The position numbers and the translations under genes are program-made. From assembly GCA_016872775.1 (NCBI GenBank), contig VGZA01000049.1, positions 1-44,903 of the forward strand: a DNA stretch of 44,903 nucleotides, given 5' to 3'. The notes under the pieces were generated by a model, which was not told the DNA's origin, made no database searches, and was given only the letters and a program-made list of their open reading frames with translations. The first letter of the stretch is position 1. Each line of letters starts with the position of its first letter. Origin of the DNA: Planctomycetota bacterium. GTDB taxonomy: Bacteria; Planctomycetota; Planctomycetia; Pirellulales; Pirellulaceae. Below are positions 1-8,026 of the stretch, piece after piece.

Positions 1-286
1 CACGCTTCAAGAGCGCGTCGTGGATTCGCGGACTCCCAAAGCGGGGCCGCCGGCGGGCGATCCGCCGCATCTCTTCCAAAAGCTTCGCTTCGTCCGCACC
101 ACGACGTCGAACGTGCCGTTGCGTTCCTCGGGACTGACCAAGGATCCGGCAGGCACGACGCTCCGAAACTCGTTCTGGCCCCAAACGACGACGCACCTCG
201 GAGACCGTGCGTCTTCGCCGGCGGAATCTAACGCCCTCGCGGAGCCGACGCTCTAACATCGCGAATAACACGCCCGCGCGTCCCAT
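1..286 (-). CDS. IS3-family transposase OrfB, N-terminal part (runs off the left edge)
   Basis: Reading the minus strand leftwards from about 286 gives an open frame that runs off the window. Its translation contains VSERRACRILGQSRGTQRH and RRRPRFGSPRIHDALLKR. These are the N-terminal hallmarks of IS3-family OrfB: the SERRACR-LG-R block, then a P-R-(F/Y)-G-x-R-R/P-I helix-turn-helix that precedes the DDE integrase core. The integrase core itself lies outside the window. ATG codons at 286 and 259 are both in frame, and neither has a good Shine-Dalgarno, as expected for OrfB, which is often made by frameshifting from OrfA. No OrfA-like reading frame is visible in the 170 bases upstream, and I see no clear terminal inverted repeat. 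The element is therefore either truncated at this end or a decayed remnant. The family assignment is from motif memory and is fairly secure; the exact start is not. Confidence 0.72.
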   Translation of the reverse strand, partial: MGRAGVLFAMLERRLREGVRFRRRRRTVSEVRRRLGPERVSERRACRILGQSRGTQRHVRRRGADEAKLLEEMRRIARRRPRFGSPRIHDALLKR

Positions 287-434
287 GACCTAGAATCGAC
301 GCGGGCCCTTCGGACGCAAAGACGGGGCCAAATTGAAGGCCGCCTGACGCCCGTGGCGTAGCTTATGGCTTCCCTTTCGAGATACGGGGACCCGGAAGCC
401 GCTGCGAATCTAGTTGCCCCGATTCTGGTAGCCC

Positions 435-460
435 CGGGGTAGCCCCGTTCCTGTTTTTTT
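435..460 (+). terminator. Short hairpin followed by T-run
   Basis: CGGGG-TAG-CCCCG (435-447) forms a 5-bp GC stem with a 3-base loop. After six bases comes a run of seven T (454-460). It lies just 3' of the tRNA-Gln gene but on the opposite strand. The stem is short, and no plus-strand gene is seen upstream, so function is uncertain. Confidence 0.25.
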
Positions 461-462
461 AG

Positions 463-533
463 CTGGCCCTCTAGGATTTGAACCTAGACTAACTGATCCA
501 GAGTCAGTCGTGCTACCGTTACACCAAGGGCCA
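463..533 (-). tRNA. tRNA-Gln(CTG)
   Basis: On the minus strand a full cloverleaf can be folded. The acceptor stem is TGGCCCT with AGGGCCA. The anticodon stem is ACTGA with TCAGT around the loop CTCTGGA, giving anticodon CTG, which reads CAG (Gln). The T-arm contains GGTTCAAATCC. The discriminator base is G (463), as is usual for tRNA-Gln. CCA is not encoded. A promoter-like TTGACC-17-TACCGT lies just upstream (556-584). An IS3-type transposase fragment lies about 180 bp on its 3' side. Confidence 0.95.
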
Positions 534-555
534 GTGTTTGGAGAGTCGCTAGTGT

Positions 556-584
556 ACGGTAAGCGGATTCGTGATGGTGGTCAA
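556..584 (-). promoter_or_regulatory. Putative sigma70-like promoter of tRNA-Gln
   Basis: On the minus strand, TTGACC (584-579) is separated by 17 bp from TACCGT (561-556). Initiation would fall about 15 bases before the tRNA 5' end. The -35 is good and the -10 is weak (3 of 6). It is back to back with the promoter at 596-625. Confidence 0.4.
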
Positions 585-595
585 GGCCGCAATCA

Positions 596-625
596 TTGAC
601 GTTAGCTTGTCGGGCGGACTAGAAT
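596..625 (+). promoter_or_regulatory. Putative sigma70-like promoter of the FHA-GAF-PP2C gene
   Basis: TTGACG (596-601), an 18-bp spacer, then TAGAAT (620-625). Predicted start of transcription is near 632, giving a leader of about 47 bases with GAAGGGG before the ATG at 679. It is divergent from the tRNA-Gln promoter. Confidence 0.6.
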
Positions 626-678
626 CGATCGTCCGGAATATTGGAAGGCGTAGGAATCCGTTGAAGGGGTGATTTGGC

Positions 679-2397
679 ATGGCCTTTTTAATGGCGAAGA
701 ATGGTCCTAAGGCCGGAAAACGGTACGAATTGATGGGGGAAGCGAAGCTTGGCCGCCACCCGGACTGTCAGATCTGTATTCCCGAAGTCGGTGCTGTCAG
801 CCGGCATCACGCCAAGATTACGGTCGAAGCTGGCCAGCATTACGTGGAGGATCTGGTCAGCCGCAACGGGACGATTCTCAATGGTGACTTGCTGATTCCT
901 CCCACTCGCCAGAAGCTCAATCACGGCGACACGCTGCGGATCTGCGACGTCGAGTTTGGATTTGAGCTTGAGCTGTCGGTTACTTCGGGACCGACGACCA
1001 CCCAGAGCGGCATGACGGTCCTGTTGGACGATCAGGCCGACGGCAGCGAATCGACCATCATGTCCAAGGTCGAGATTTCAGCGGGGCGCGGGCCGCTGCA
1101 CGTTTCGGCGAGTCCTGAAACGCGACTGGCGGCGATGATGGAAATCACGCAGGCGCTGGGCAAGGCGTTGTCGCTGGACGAGGTATTGGCGCAGATTCTC
1201 AACAGCCTGTTCAAGATCTTCATGCAGGCCGATCGCGGGTTCATTGTACTGCGGCGAGAGGATGGCGCGCTCGTACCGCGCTGGACGAAGGTGGGGCGGC
1301 CGAATTCCGAGGACACCATGCGGATCAGTCGCACGATTATCAACAAGGTGATCGATTCGCGGGAGGCGATTTTGTCGGCGGACGCATCGAGTGATTCGCA
1401 GTTCAACATGAGTCAGAGCGTCGCGGATTTTTGCATTCGATCGATGATGTGCGCACCGCTTGTCGACTCCGACGGACGAGCGTTTGGCGCACTGCAGATC
1501 GACACCCTGGACCAGCGCAGCCGTTTCCAGAAGGAGGACCTGGAACTGCTGGCGAGCATCGCTTCACAAGCCGCGATCGCGATCGATAATGCGCAACTGC
1601 ACGACAACGCCATACGGCAGAAAACGCTGGAACGCGACCTGCAACTGGCGATCGAAGTGCAACGCGGGTTTCTACCGGAGAAGCCGCTGAACCTCCAGGG
1701 ATATTCGTTTTTCCAGTACTATCAGCCGGCGAACCAGGTGGGCGGCGACTATTTCGACTATATCAAGCTGCCGGACGGCAAGGTGGCGATCGTGGTCGCG
1801 GATGTCGTTGGCCACGGCGTCGCCGCTGCCTTGATGATGGCGAAACTCTCCGCGGAAACTCGATATTGCCTGGGATCGGAGCGCGAGCCGTGCAATGCGC
1901 TGACGCGGCTGAACGAAGGGATCAGCGTCCTGACGCAGGATCGCTTTGTGACGATGATCATTCTGGTGATCGATCCGGCGGGCCACGAGGCCACGATTGT
2001 CAACGCGGGGCACATGGCGCCGATCTGGCGGCACGCGGACGGAACGATCGAGGAGTTCGGCGAGGAAACTCGAGGTTATCCGGTTGGTTTTGTGGATGGA
2101 TTCGAGTACGAGCAGACGAAGGTACCGATTCTGCCCGGCGACTTGATGCTGATGTACACCGACGGCATCAACGAGGTTTCGAACGCGAATGGGGATTTGT
2201 TCGGGATTGACCGGATTCGGAATCTGGTGGCCGGCGCGCAAAGGGTGCCGGCATTGCTCGGCCAGCAGATCATCGATGACGTACGTAAGTTCCTGGCGGG
2301 GCGGGGTCAGGACGACGACATGTGCCTGGTATGCGGCGGCCGAATTCAGGACGATGTCGGGTTCCGCGCCACTTCGCCGGTCGTGGGAAGTCGCTGA
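679..2397 (+). CDS. FHA-GAF-PP2C (SpoIIE/RsbU-type) protein phosphatase
   Basis: A 572-residue protein with three domains. An N-terminal FHA domain (about 20-95) has GRHPD, SRHHA and SRNGTILNG, the residues that bind phosphothreonine peptides. A GAF domain follows (about 150-305). The C-terminus (about 330-560) is a PPM/SpoIIE-type phosphatase with GGDYFD (355-360), DVVGHG (375-380), YTDGINE (493-499) and QDDDM (545-549), so the metal-binding aspartates are present. There is no membrane segment, so it is probably cytoplasmic. The family usually dephosphorylates anti-anti-sigma factors or other phosphoproteins. The FHA domain suggests docking to a Thr-phosphorylated partner, possibly a substrate of one of the Ser/Thr kinases in this region; that link is inference. 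The start is the ATG at 679, preceded by GAAGGGG. No anti-sigma or STAS gene is adjacent. It ends 3 bp from the convergent DUF1080 gene. Confidence 0.93.
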   Translation: MAFLMAKNGPKAGKRYELMGEAKLGRHPDCQICIPEVGAVSRHHAKITVEAGQHYVEDLVSRNGTILNGDLLIPPTRQKLNHGDTLRICDVEFGFELELSVTSGPTTTQSGMTVLLDDQADGSESTIMSKVEISAGRGPLHVSASPETRLAAMMEITQALGKALSLDEVLAQILNSLFKIFMQADRGFIVLRREDGALVPRWTKVGRPNSEDTMRISRTIINKVIDSREAILSADASSDSQFNMSQSVADFCIRSMMCAPLVDSDGRAFGALQIDTLDQRSRFQKEDLELLASIASQAAIAIDNAQLHDNAIRQKTLERDLQLAIEVQRGFLPEKPLNLQGYSFFQYYQPANQVGGDYFDYIKLPDGKVAIVVADVVGHGVAAALMMAKLSAETRYCLGSEREPCNALTRLNEGISVLTQDRFVTMIILVIDPAGHEATIVNAGHMAPIWRHADGTIEEFGEETRGYPVGFVDGFEYEQTKVPILPGDLMLMYTDGINEVSNANGDLFGIDRIRNLVAGAQRVPALLGQQIIDDVRKFLAGRGQDDDMCLVCGGRIQDDVGFRATSPVVGSR

Positions 2398-2400
2398 GCG

Positions 2401-3465
2401 TCAGCTCGCCCCACGAATCGCGCGCCGCATCTTGATCCGCTCCAGCAATCCGGGCCGCGGATCGCGCGACCGGTTTTCCGCCAGTTCGACGAGCCAGATG
2501 TTGGCGAAAGCGACAGGATTTCCGTGATCCTGGAAGAGAATCGGCCGTGGTTCCGCCCCTTCGGGTTTTCCGGCACCCGTTTTCGCCGACAGCGCGTGGT
2601 TGCAATGGATCGGGTAGCCGTTATGAAGGACCGTGACCCGCGCGGGGTGGAGCTTATTGCCCTGCGAATCGTATCGGGCGGCGCGGAACGTGATGTCGTA
2701 GGTCTGCCACTGGCCGGGCGGTAAACAGAGGTTGAGATCCGGGGGTTGCTGTTTATAGAGTGCGCCGCATTCATTGTTCGCGAGCGGTAGTCCGAAAGAA
2801 TCCAGGATCTGGACCTCGTACCGTTCCTGGATATATACGCCGCTGTTGCCCCGCGCCTGACCGCGCGCGTCGGGCATGAAAGGAGTCCGGAACTCCAAGT
2901 GCAGTCGGAAGTCGCGAACGGGGTTGGAAGTCCTGGCCCCGGGACGCAAGAATCCATCGTCGAAAAGCATCGCACCCGACAGGTCGTGCGGTTCGGAATC
3001 GCGAAAATAGACGCGGGCGCCGGGCGGGGGCGGCAACCCGAAGCTGGGACTGACGCGGACGCAACGCTGCAACAGGCGCGTCGGCCGATCCCCATGCAAT
3101 TCGGCCGTGGTGGATCGAACCACGATACGGGACGGATCGGAGTCGCTCGTTCGCAGCTCCACGCTGTCGCCTTGTCGTGTGCCGAGCAGTTCCCGCCGGA
3201 AGGCTGGATTCGCTCCCGCGCCCGGCAGACCGCCGTCGAACAACACACCAAGGAATTGGCCCTTTCCTAATGCGACAACTTGCAAGCCGATCGGGGGCTG
3301 TCCGTTTTGCCGTGACCGGTCGAGGAATTCGCCCTGCAGCGCGAAATCCGGATCGGCGACCGTGTTCGCCGGTTCGTTGGACGCCATGGAGTCGCCGGTA
3401 GCGGCTTCGGCAGGGCGGAGAGTGGCAAGCAGCAGAAAACCTATCGCGATGGTCTCGATCGGCAT
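2401..3465 (-). CDS. Secreted DUF1080 (3-keto-disaccharide hydrolase-like) protein
   Basis: 354 residues. The start is the ATG at 3465, preceded at good spacing by AGGAG; longer readings run into the upstream gene. The N-terminus MPIETIAIGFLLLATLRPAEA is a signal peptide ending AEA. The C-terminal half carries DUF1080-type concanavalin-like features: FRLHLEFRTP, NSGVYIQERYEVQILDSFG, and WQTYDITFRAARYD. Planctomycetes have many such proteins, annotated as 3-keto-disaccharide hydrolase domain proteins and thought to act on extracytoplasmic sugars. The N-terminal half (about 25-190) also looks like a beta-sandwich, with YFRDSEPHDLSG, and could be a divergent partner domain. It follows the GH10-like gene by 34 bp on the same strand, so the two are probably co-transcribed. 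Substrate unknown. Confidence 0.85.
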   Translation of the reverse strand: MPIETIAIGFLLLATLRPAEAATGDSMASNEPANTVADPDFALQGEFLDRSRQNGQPPIGLQVVALGKGQFLGVLFDGGLPGAGANPAFRRELLGTRQGDSVELRTSDSDPSRIVVRSTTAELHGDRPTRLLQRCVRVSPSFGLPPPPGARVYFRDSEPHDLSGAMLFDDGFLRPGARTSNPVRDFRLHLEFRTPFMPDARGQARGNSGVYIQERYEVQILDSFGLPLANNECGALYKQQPPDLNLCLPPGQWQTYDITFRAARYDSQGNKLHPARVTVLHNGYPIHCNHALSAKTGAGKPEGAEPRPILFQDHGNPVAFANIWLVELAENRSRDPRPGLLERIKMRRAIRGAS

Positions 3466-3499
3466 GAGAAAATTGCTCCTGGCGCGCCCGGTTCGCCCC

Positions 3500-4987
3500 T
3501 TAATTGAGATACTGCCGCCGCAACGCACTGATCGCCCGGATCGCCCGTTTCTTCTTGCCTCGAAAATCAAACAACCCGCCATAAGGATAGACGTGGGGTT
3601 GATCGTCAAAAAGCTGGTTCCAGACCACGGCGTGAACCATCGGTTTGGCGAGCAGCAGAGGTAACGTCCTGTTGACGAATTCGGCTTGGGATTCCCGCGA
3701 ATGCCCGCCCGCCACCGCCTCCGGAATCGTCCGCAGCCCGGCGGCGGCCAGCGGATCCACTTCATCGCAGTTCGGCGCCGTCAGGAAAATGACCAGCGGC
3801 AGCCCCAAGGCTCCCCATTGATCGAGCAAGCGGTTTAATTCGATAAGATCCCGTTCGGTCGTCCCGTCCGGCCAGTAACCGAGATTGAAGGTCAGGCCGA
3901 GTCCGGCGACCCCCAGTTCCGCTCGAACAATCGTATCGGCAAACTGCAGCGGTGATAACTCGTAGTCGGCGTGCGCGAGATACTCGGCGAACGGCTGGTC
4001 GAACGTTACCAGCATCGGAACTTTGCCGTCCAGCTTTCGAACCAGTTCGATCACGTCCACCGTAAGCCGCAACCGATGTTCCTCGTTGAGTTGCAGTGCA
4101 TCGGCGACATTAATGCCACCGGCGACATTCCAGACATGGACCTGTCCTCGCAGTTTTTCGACCGTCGCCTGCATGAACTTCATGATCGAGGGCTGGGCCA
4201 TCTCATAGTCCCCTGCCCAGAGCGACATCCAGTCGGGCAAGTTGGCGCGCGACAGATCGAGCAGCGGGCCCCCGATGACGCGCAGCCCTTGATCGCGACA
4301 GAACTGCAACTGCCGCTCCGCGGCTTGAAAGTCGAACCGCCCCTGATCAAGTTCGATACTCCTCCAATGCGCGGGTACGACCACCGAATTGAAGGCGCGC
4401 AGCACGCGGCGCGTCGCGCGCTCGTCCATGACCCGATAGCCGATATTGCCCGCCAGCAGTTTGGAGGTTTGCGGCCCCTGCTGGGCGCGGGCTGCGAAAA
4501 ATTGCGACGTAAACTCGTCCACCAGCATCCGCACCGCGTCCAGTGAAAACGTCAATGCGCGTTCGGCGGCTTCCGCCGCCCGATGGACGTCGGCCTGGGC
4601 CGTCGCTGCGATCGCAAACTCCTGGGCGGCCAGATTCAATTGGTGGTTGGACGTTTCGGTCAGGTTCAACCCGTGAAATTGCCAGTAGGCACATTGGTTG
4701 CGGATGCGATTGAGTGTGCCGCGAGCCAATTCCAGGGGCAGCAAGTACGGCGAGCGCCTTTCCATCAACGAAGCCGTCGACAACATCAGTTCGCCGTGCC
4801 CGGCCACGGGCCAGGGAATATGCAGATTACCCGACTCGCGAATCTCGCGCGAAACCGTCAGCGTACTGCCGTCCCAATCCGTCGTACTCAGCCATGGGAT
4901 CGAATCGATGCCGGCGATGTACGCGCGTTGCAGTACAAACGGAGTTATCCGTTCCGGATGCGGCGCGGTAAATCGCATTTGCCCCAT
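3500..4987 (-). CDS. GH10 (xylanase)-like TIM-barrel protein lacking both catalytic Glu
   Basis: 495 residues with no signal peptide. The N-terminal 150 residues look like a beta-rich carbohydrate-binding region. From about 175 the sequence follows glycoside hydrolase family 10: GNIGYRVMDE, FNSVVVPAHWRSIELDQGRFDF, then GLRVIGGPLLDLSR, HVWNVAGGINVAD and LPLVIFLTAPNCDE. In active GH10 enzymes the acid/base Glu sits in a W-D-x-x-N-E motif and the nucleophile in I-T-E-x-D. Here these positions read WNVAGG and FLTAP, so neither carboxylate is present. I infer a non-hydrolytic or altered enzyme. The start at 4987 has GAGG 13 bases upstream; a second ATG three codons in is possible. It probably forms an operon with the DUF1080 gene downstream and has its own promoter at 5070-5098. 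Confidence 0.8.
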   Translation of the reverse strand: MGQMRFTAPHPERITPFVLQRAYIAGIDSIPWLSTTDWDGSTLTVSREIRESGNLHIPWPVAGHGELMLSTASLMERRSPYLLPLELARGTLNRIRNQCAYWQFHGLNLTETSNHQLNLAAQEFAIAATAQADVHRAAEAAERALTFSLDAVRMLVDEFTSQFFAARAQQGPQTSKLLAGNIGYRVMDERATRRVLRAFNSVVVPAHWRSIELDQGRFDFQAAERQLQFCRDQGLRVIGGPLLDLSRANLPDWMSLWAGDYEMAQPSIMKFMQATVEKLRGQVHVWNVAGGINVADALQLNEEHRLRLTVDVIELVRKLDGKVPMLVTFDQPFAEYLAHADYELSPLQFADTIVRAELGVAGLGLTFNLGYWPDGTTERDLIELNRLLDQWGALGLPLVIFLTAPNCDEVDPLAAAGLRTIPEAVAGGHSRESQAEFVNRTLPLLLAKPMVHAVVWNQLFDDQPHVYPYGGLFDFRGKKKRAIRAISALRRQYLN

Positions 4988-5069
4988 GGTAAGGGATCAT
5001 CCTCGAGCGGCATCGCTTAACTTGGTCTGGCTCTTCCTTTCCTCGACGGCGATCTTGGGTCAAACTTCG

Positions 5070-5098
5070 AGTCTAACTCAGCCTGCCCGCAGCGACAA
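5070..5098 (-). promoter_or_regulatory. Putative promoter of the GH10-like gene
   Basis: On the minus strand, TTGTCG (5098-5093), a 17-bp spacer, and TAGACT (5075-5070). This gives an approximately 75-base leader to the start at 4987. The same -10 hexamer occurs before tRNA-Phe and kinase 3. Confidence 0.55.
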
Positions 5099-5156
5099 CT
5101 GTTGGTTGCCATCGCGGCAGTTGGTGTCCGGGCCGCTTTCGAAAACAGCCGTCGTT

Positions 5157-5165
5157 TGCTATAAG
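5157..5165 (+). promoter_or_regulatory. Putative extended -10 promoter of purC
   Basis: TG-C-TATAAG at 5157-5165 is an extended -10 element. The hexamer 17 bp upstream matches the -35 consensus at only 3 of 6 positions. Transcription would begin near 5172, about 65 bases before the purC start codon. Confidence 0.4.
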
Positions 5166-5237
5166 TTGGTGTACACTGGAAGTCGCCGACAATTCCAGAG
5201 GGTTTTCCGAGTTCCGGCGAAAATTCCGGAGGATCCG

Positions 5238-6125
5238 ATGCCAACGGCAGTGCTCGAAACCCGGCTCGACAAATTCCCCGTCCGCCGTGGCAAAGTGCGC
5301 GATATCTATGACTTGGGCGGCCAGTTGCTGATGGTCAGCACCGACCGCATCAGCGCGTTCGACTGGGTGCTTCCCAGCGGCATCCCCGACAAAGGACGGG
5401 TACTGACTCAGATCAGTGGTTTCTGGTTCGAGTTTCTCGAAACGGCCCATCATCTGCTCTCGATGGACCTGAAAGGCGTCGATTTGCCGAGTGGATGCGA
5501 CCGCGATTCGCTGGAAGGGCGAAGCATGCTGGTTCGCAAGGCCGAGGTCGTTCCGTTCGAATGCGTGGTGCGAGGCTATCTCGACGGTTCCGGTTGGCGT
5601 GAGTACCGACAGCAGGGAACGGTCTGCGGACTGCCGCTCCCTCGCGGTCTGGTGCAGTGCTCGCAGCTTGCCGAGCCGATTTTCACTCCCGCGACCAAGG
5701 AACAGTCGGGGCACGACATCAATATTTCTTTTGAGCGGATGGTGGAACTGATTGGCGCGGATCGGGCCGAGCAGCTCCGTTCGCGGAGCCTGGATGTTTA
5801 CCGACGGGGAGCCGAGTACGCGCGGTCGCGCGGAATCATCATCGCCGATACGAAGTTCGAGTGGGGGTTGGTCGACGGCGAGTTGATCCTGATCGACGAG
5901 GTGCTGACGCCCGACAGTTCCCGATTTTGGCCTGCCGACTCTTACGCGCCGGGCCAGGGCCAACTTTCGTACGACAAGCAGTTTGTGCGCGACTGGCTGG
6001 AGACGACCGGGTGGGACAAGAACAGTCCGCCCCCGAGCCTGCCTGACAGCGTCATCGCGAGGACTCGCGAAAAGTATATCGAAGCCTATGAGCTTCTGAC
6101 GGGGAGTACATTCGCCTGGAAGTAG
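5238..6125 (+). CDS. purC: Phosphoribosylaminoimidazole-succinocarboxamide synthase
   Basis: 295 residues. SAICAR synthetase joins aspartate to CAIR with ATP in de novo purine synthesis. Family motifs are complete: RRGKVRDIYD near the N-terminus, STDRISAFDWVLP, RKAEVVPFECVVRGYLDGS, GHDINISFE, and the C-terminal IIIADTKFEWG and LIDEVLTPDSSRFWP. The length fits the longer, yeast-like form rather than the roughly 240-residue E. coli form. The reading frame stays open far upstream, but the real start is the ATG at 5238, eight bases after GGAGG, because the first conserved motif follows directly. The downstream glycosyltransferase begins 58 bp later and may be co-transcribed. No other purine gene is nearby. 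Confidence 0.97.
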   Translation: MPTAVLETRLDKFPVRRGKVRDIYDLGGQLLMVSTDRISAFDWVLPSGIPDKGRVLTQISGFWFEFLETAHHLLSMDLKGVDLPSGCDRDSLEGRSMLVRKAEVVPFECVVRGYLDGSGWREYRQQGTVCGLPLPRGLVQCSQLAEPIFTPATKEQSGHDINISFERMVELIGADRAEQLRSRSLDVYRRGAEYARSRGIIIADTKFEWGLVDGELILIDEVLTPDSSRFWPADSYAPGQGQLSYDKQFVRDWLETTGWDKNSPPPSLPDSVIARTREKYIEAYELLTGSTFAWK

Positions 6126-6183
6126 TCGTTGCGGGGGCGGGTCCGAGGTCGATGAACGCCACGTATCGCCGAGGTTGATTGGT

Positions 6184-6945
6184 GTGCGGCTCTCGGTGAT
6201 TATTCCGACCATCAACGAACGTGCGAACATCGTGTCCGCGATCGACAGCGCCTGGGGCGCCGGCGCGGCAGAGGTGATCGTGGTCGATGGTGGAAGTTCG
6301 GATGGCACCGCGGAACTGGCCCAGGCGAACCGTGGATGCGTTGTTCGCACGCAGCCCGGACGAGCGGTTCAGATGAACGAGGGGGCCCGTCGCGCCCAGG
6401 GCGACCTGTTGCTCTTTCTGCACGCCGACTGCCGTTTGACGGAAGGCGTGGGCGTTCAACTTGCTGCCGCCACGGAAAATCCCGCCGTTGCCTGGGGGGC
6501 ATTCTGGCAACGGATCGATGCTGCCGGAGCCGCTTACCGCTTCCTCGAATTGGGCAATGCGCTGCGCGTGAGGTGGCGTGGAATGCCGTTGGGAGACCAG
6601 GCGGTCTTTGTCCGTCGCGATTATTTTCGCCGGCTGGGGAAATTCAGCCTTGTGCCGCTGTTGGAAGACGCCGATTTCGCCGCGCGGGCACGTGGTGTCA
6701 GTCCTCCTGCATTGCTGCCGGGCCCCGTGATCGTCAGCGCCCGCCGATGGAAAGAAGCCGGTATCATCCGGCAAACCTTACGCAACTGGCGGATCCTTTA
6801 CGGTTGGCGTCGTGGTCGGTCGATCGACGATTTGGCTCGAAGCTACCGACGGCACGATCAGTGCGACGCTTCCGGAGGCGCCCGTGAAATGGATTCCACG
6901 GTTACGGGACACCGCGATTCGGATCGCGGTCCGCTGCGCCCTTGA
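6184..6945 (+). CDS. TIGR04283-like family 2 glycosyltransferase
   Basis: About 253 residues with a GT-A fold: LSVIIPTINE at the N-terminus, VVDGGSSDGT (34-43), LLLFLHADC (75-83, at the metal/nucleotide site), GDQAVFVRR (137-145) and LLEDADF. The order and spacing match the TIGR04283 group, named for arsenosugar biosynthesis glycosyltransferases; the true acceptor here is unknown. No arsenic genes are adjacent, so the arsenosugar name should not be read as function. The GTG at 6184 lies nine bases after GAGG (6171-6174). The TTG at 6175 directly abuts that GAGG and is a worse start. No transmembrane segments are evident; the C-terminus is basic. The gene follows purC in the same direction and converges on the isomerase gene with a 27-bp gap. 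Confidence 0.82.
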   Translation: MRLSVIIPTINERANIVSAIDSAWGAGAAEVIVVDGGSSDGTAELAQANRGCVVRTQPGRAVQMNEGARRAQGDLLLFLHADCRLTEGVGVQLAAATENPAVAWGAFWQRIDAAGAAYRFLELGNALRVRWRGMPLGDQAVFVRRDYFRRLGKFSLVPLLEDADFAARARGVSPPALLPGPVIVSARRWKEAGIIRQTLRNWRILYGWRRGRSIDDLARSYRRHDQCDASGGAREMDSTVTGHRDSDRGPLRP

Positions 6946-6972
6946 AACAGCCATCCTTTCCGTGGTGATGGT

Positions 6973-7815
6973 TCAGGCCAGTTTGGCTTTGAGTGTCGTG
7001 AGCAACCGCACTGCGTGGCCGATTTCGGCTTTCTGTCGTTCCGGCTCCTGGGCGATCTCGCGTTCGATCGTGAGCGGCCCGGAGTAGCCGATTTCGTTCA
7101 AAGTGGCAAGGTAACGTTCCATGTTGACGTCGCCTTCGCCCAACGGAACTTCCTGTCCCCATTCTTGACCAGGGTGTTTTGCCCATTTTCCATCTTTGCA
7201 ATGGACGCTTTTCACATATCTGCCGATTTTGCGCAGCGCCTCGATCGGCTCGCCGGTGCCATAAAGAATCATGTTCGCTGGATCAAAATTCACGAACAAG
7301 TTGTCGCGACCGACGTCCTGGATGAACTGCAACAACCCGTCCGCTGTTTCCTGGCCGGTCTCCAGATGCAGAGTCTGACCGTTTCCGCGACAGTGATCGC
7401 ACAGCACGCGCGTGACCTGGAGTACTTCCTGGTAGAGTTGGCTGGACGTGTCGTGGGGCACAAAGCCCAGATGCAGCGCGACGGCGGAACAGCCGAGCAA
7501 CCTGGCGAAATCGGCAATTTCCTGCATTTCTCGCGTACGCTCGCCGCGCGTTTCCGCGGGAACCAGTCCCACGGTTCGGGTCACCGTGGGGATATCGGCG
7601 TAGCTCTCGCCCTCAAATCCGCCAAACACACAGGTCAGTGTCAGGCCGAATTCGCGAAGCCGGGCGAGAAACCGCTCGGCGTTCTCCGCGGTGCGCGTCG
7701 ATTTGTGGGGCGCGTGCAATTGGATGGTAGGAACGCCCAGATCGCGCGCGACTTCGAGCTTGACACCGAGACCTGCGTCGACACTGGTAAAGACGCCAAT
7801 CGGCCACTTTTCCAT
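6973..7815 (-). CDS. Sugar phosphate isomerase/epimerase-like TIM-barrel protein
   Basis: 280 residues of the AP-endonuclease-2/xylose isomerase-like barrel. Probable metal ligands are visible in family order: Glu152 in HLETGQE, Asp178 in VNFDPANM, His205 in KSVHCKDG and Glu251 in LTIERE. Planctomycetes have many such proteins acting on sugars or inositols; the substrate cannot be read from the sequence. The start at 7815 has AAAGGAG six bases upstream. It has no signal peptide and is cytoplasmic. A good promoter (7857-7885) lies in the 211-bp divergent spacer shared with the SMP-30-like gene, so both may serve sugar acid or aldose metabolism; this is inference from context only. Confidence 0.9.
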   Translation of the reverse strand: MEKWPIGVFTSVDAGLGVKLEVARDLGVPTIQLHAPHKSTRTAENAERFLARLREFGLTLTCVFGGFEGESYADIPTVTRTVGLVPAETRGERTREMQEIADFARLLGCSAVALHLGFVPHDTSSQLYQEVLQVTRVLCDHCRGNGQTLHLETGQETADGLLQFIQDVGRDNLFVNFDPANMILYGTGEPIEALRKIGRYVKSVHCKDGKWAKHPGQEWGQEVPLGEGDVNMERYLATLNEIGYSGPLTIEREIAQEPERQKAEIGHAVRLLTTLKAKLA

Positions 7816-7856
7816 GGCGAACTCCTTTGGCACTTGGGGACTGCGGATGATGGGGC

Positions 7857-7885
7857 AGTTTACGAGTGCGGATGGCCGCGGGCAA
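7857..7885 (-). promoter_or_regulatory. Putative promoter of the isomerase gene
   Basis: On the minus strand, TTGCCC (7885-7880), a 17-bp spacer, and TAAACT (7862-7857). The leader to the ATG at 7815 would be about 35 bases. Confidence 0.55.
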
Positions 7886-8026
7886 GTGCCAGTCCGGGCT
7901 TGTTGGGTCGCCAGGATCCCAGGCGGCGAAAAGATGGCGTCCTGTCTGGACCGGTCGGAGCCCGTCGGGACCGCCATCGTCGCCGGCGGACCGATCGGCC
8001 GCTACAATGCGGCGAAGGATACTCCG

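Noticed and set aside
20-256. Plus-strand open frame of 78 codons at the left edge
   Set aside because: It lies antisense to the transposase frame, which has recognisable IS3 motifs, and its own sequence resembles no protein.
260-400. Possible cyclic-di-GMP (GEMM-I) riboswitch, from GGACGCAAAG and a following GGCC-AAATTGAA-GGCC hairpin
   Set aside because: Only one of the conserved segments is present, the 5' half and tetraloop receptor are missing, and no plus-strand gene follows.
2401-3765. 454-codon version of the DUF1080 gene
   Set aside because: The extra N-terminal part overlaps the GH10-like gene, whereas the ATG at 3465 has AGGAG and a signal peptide.
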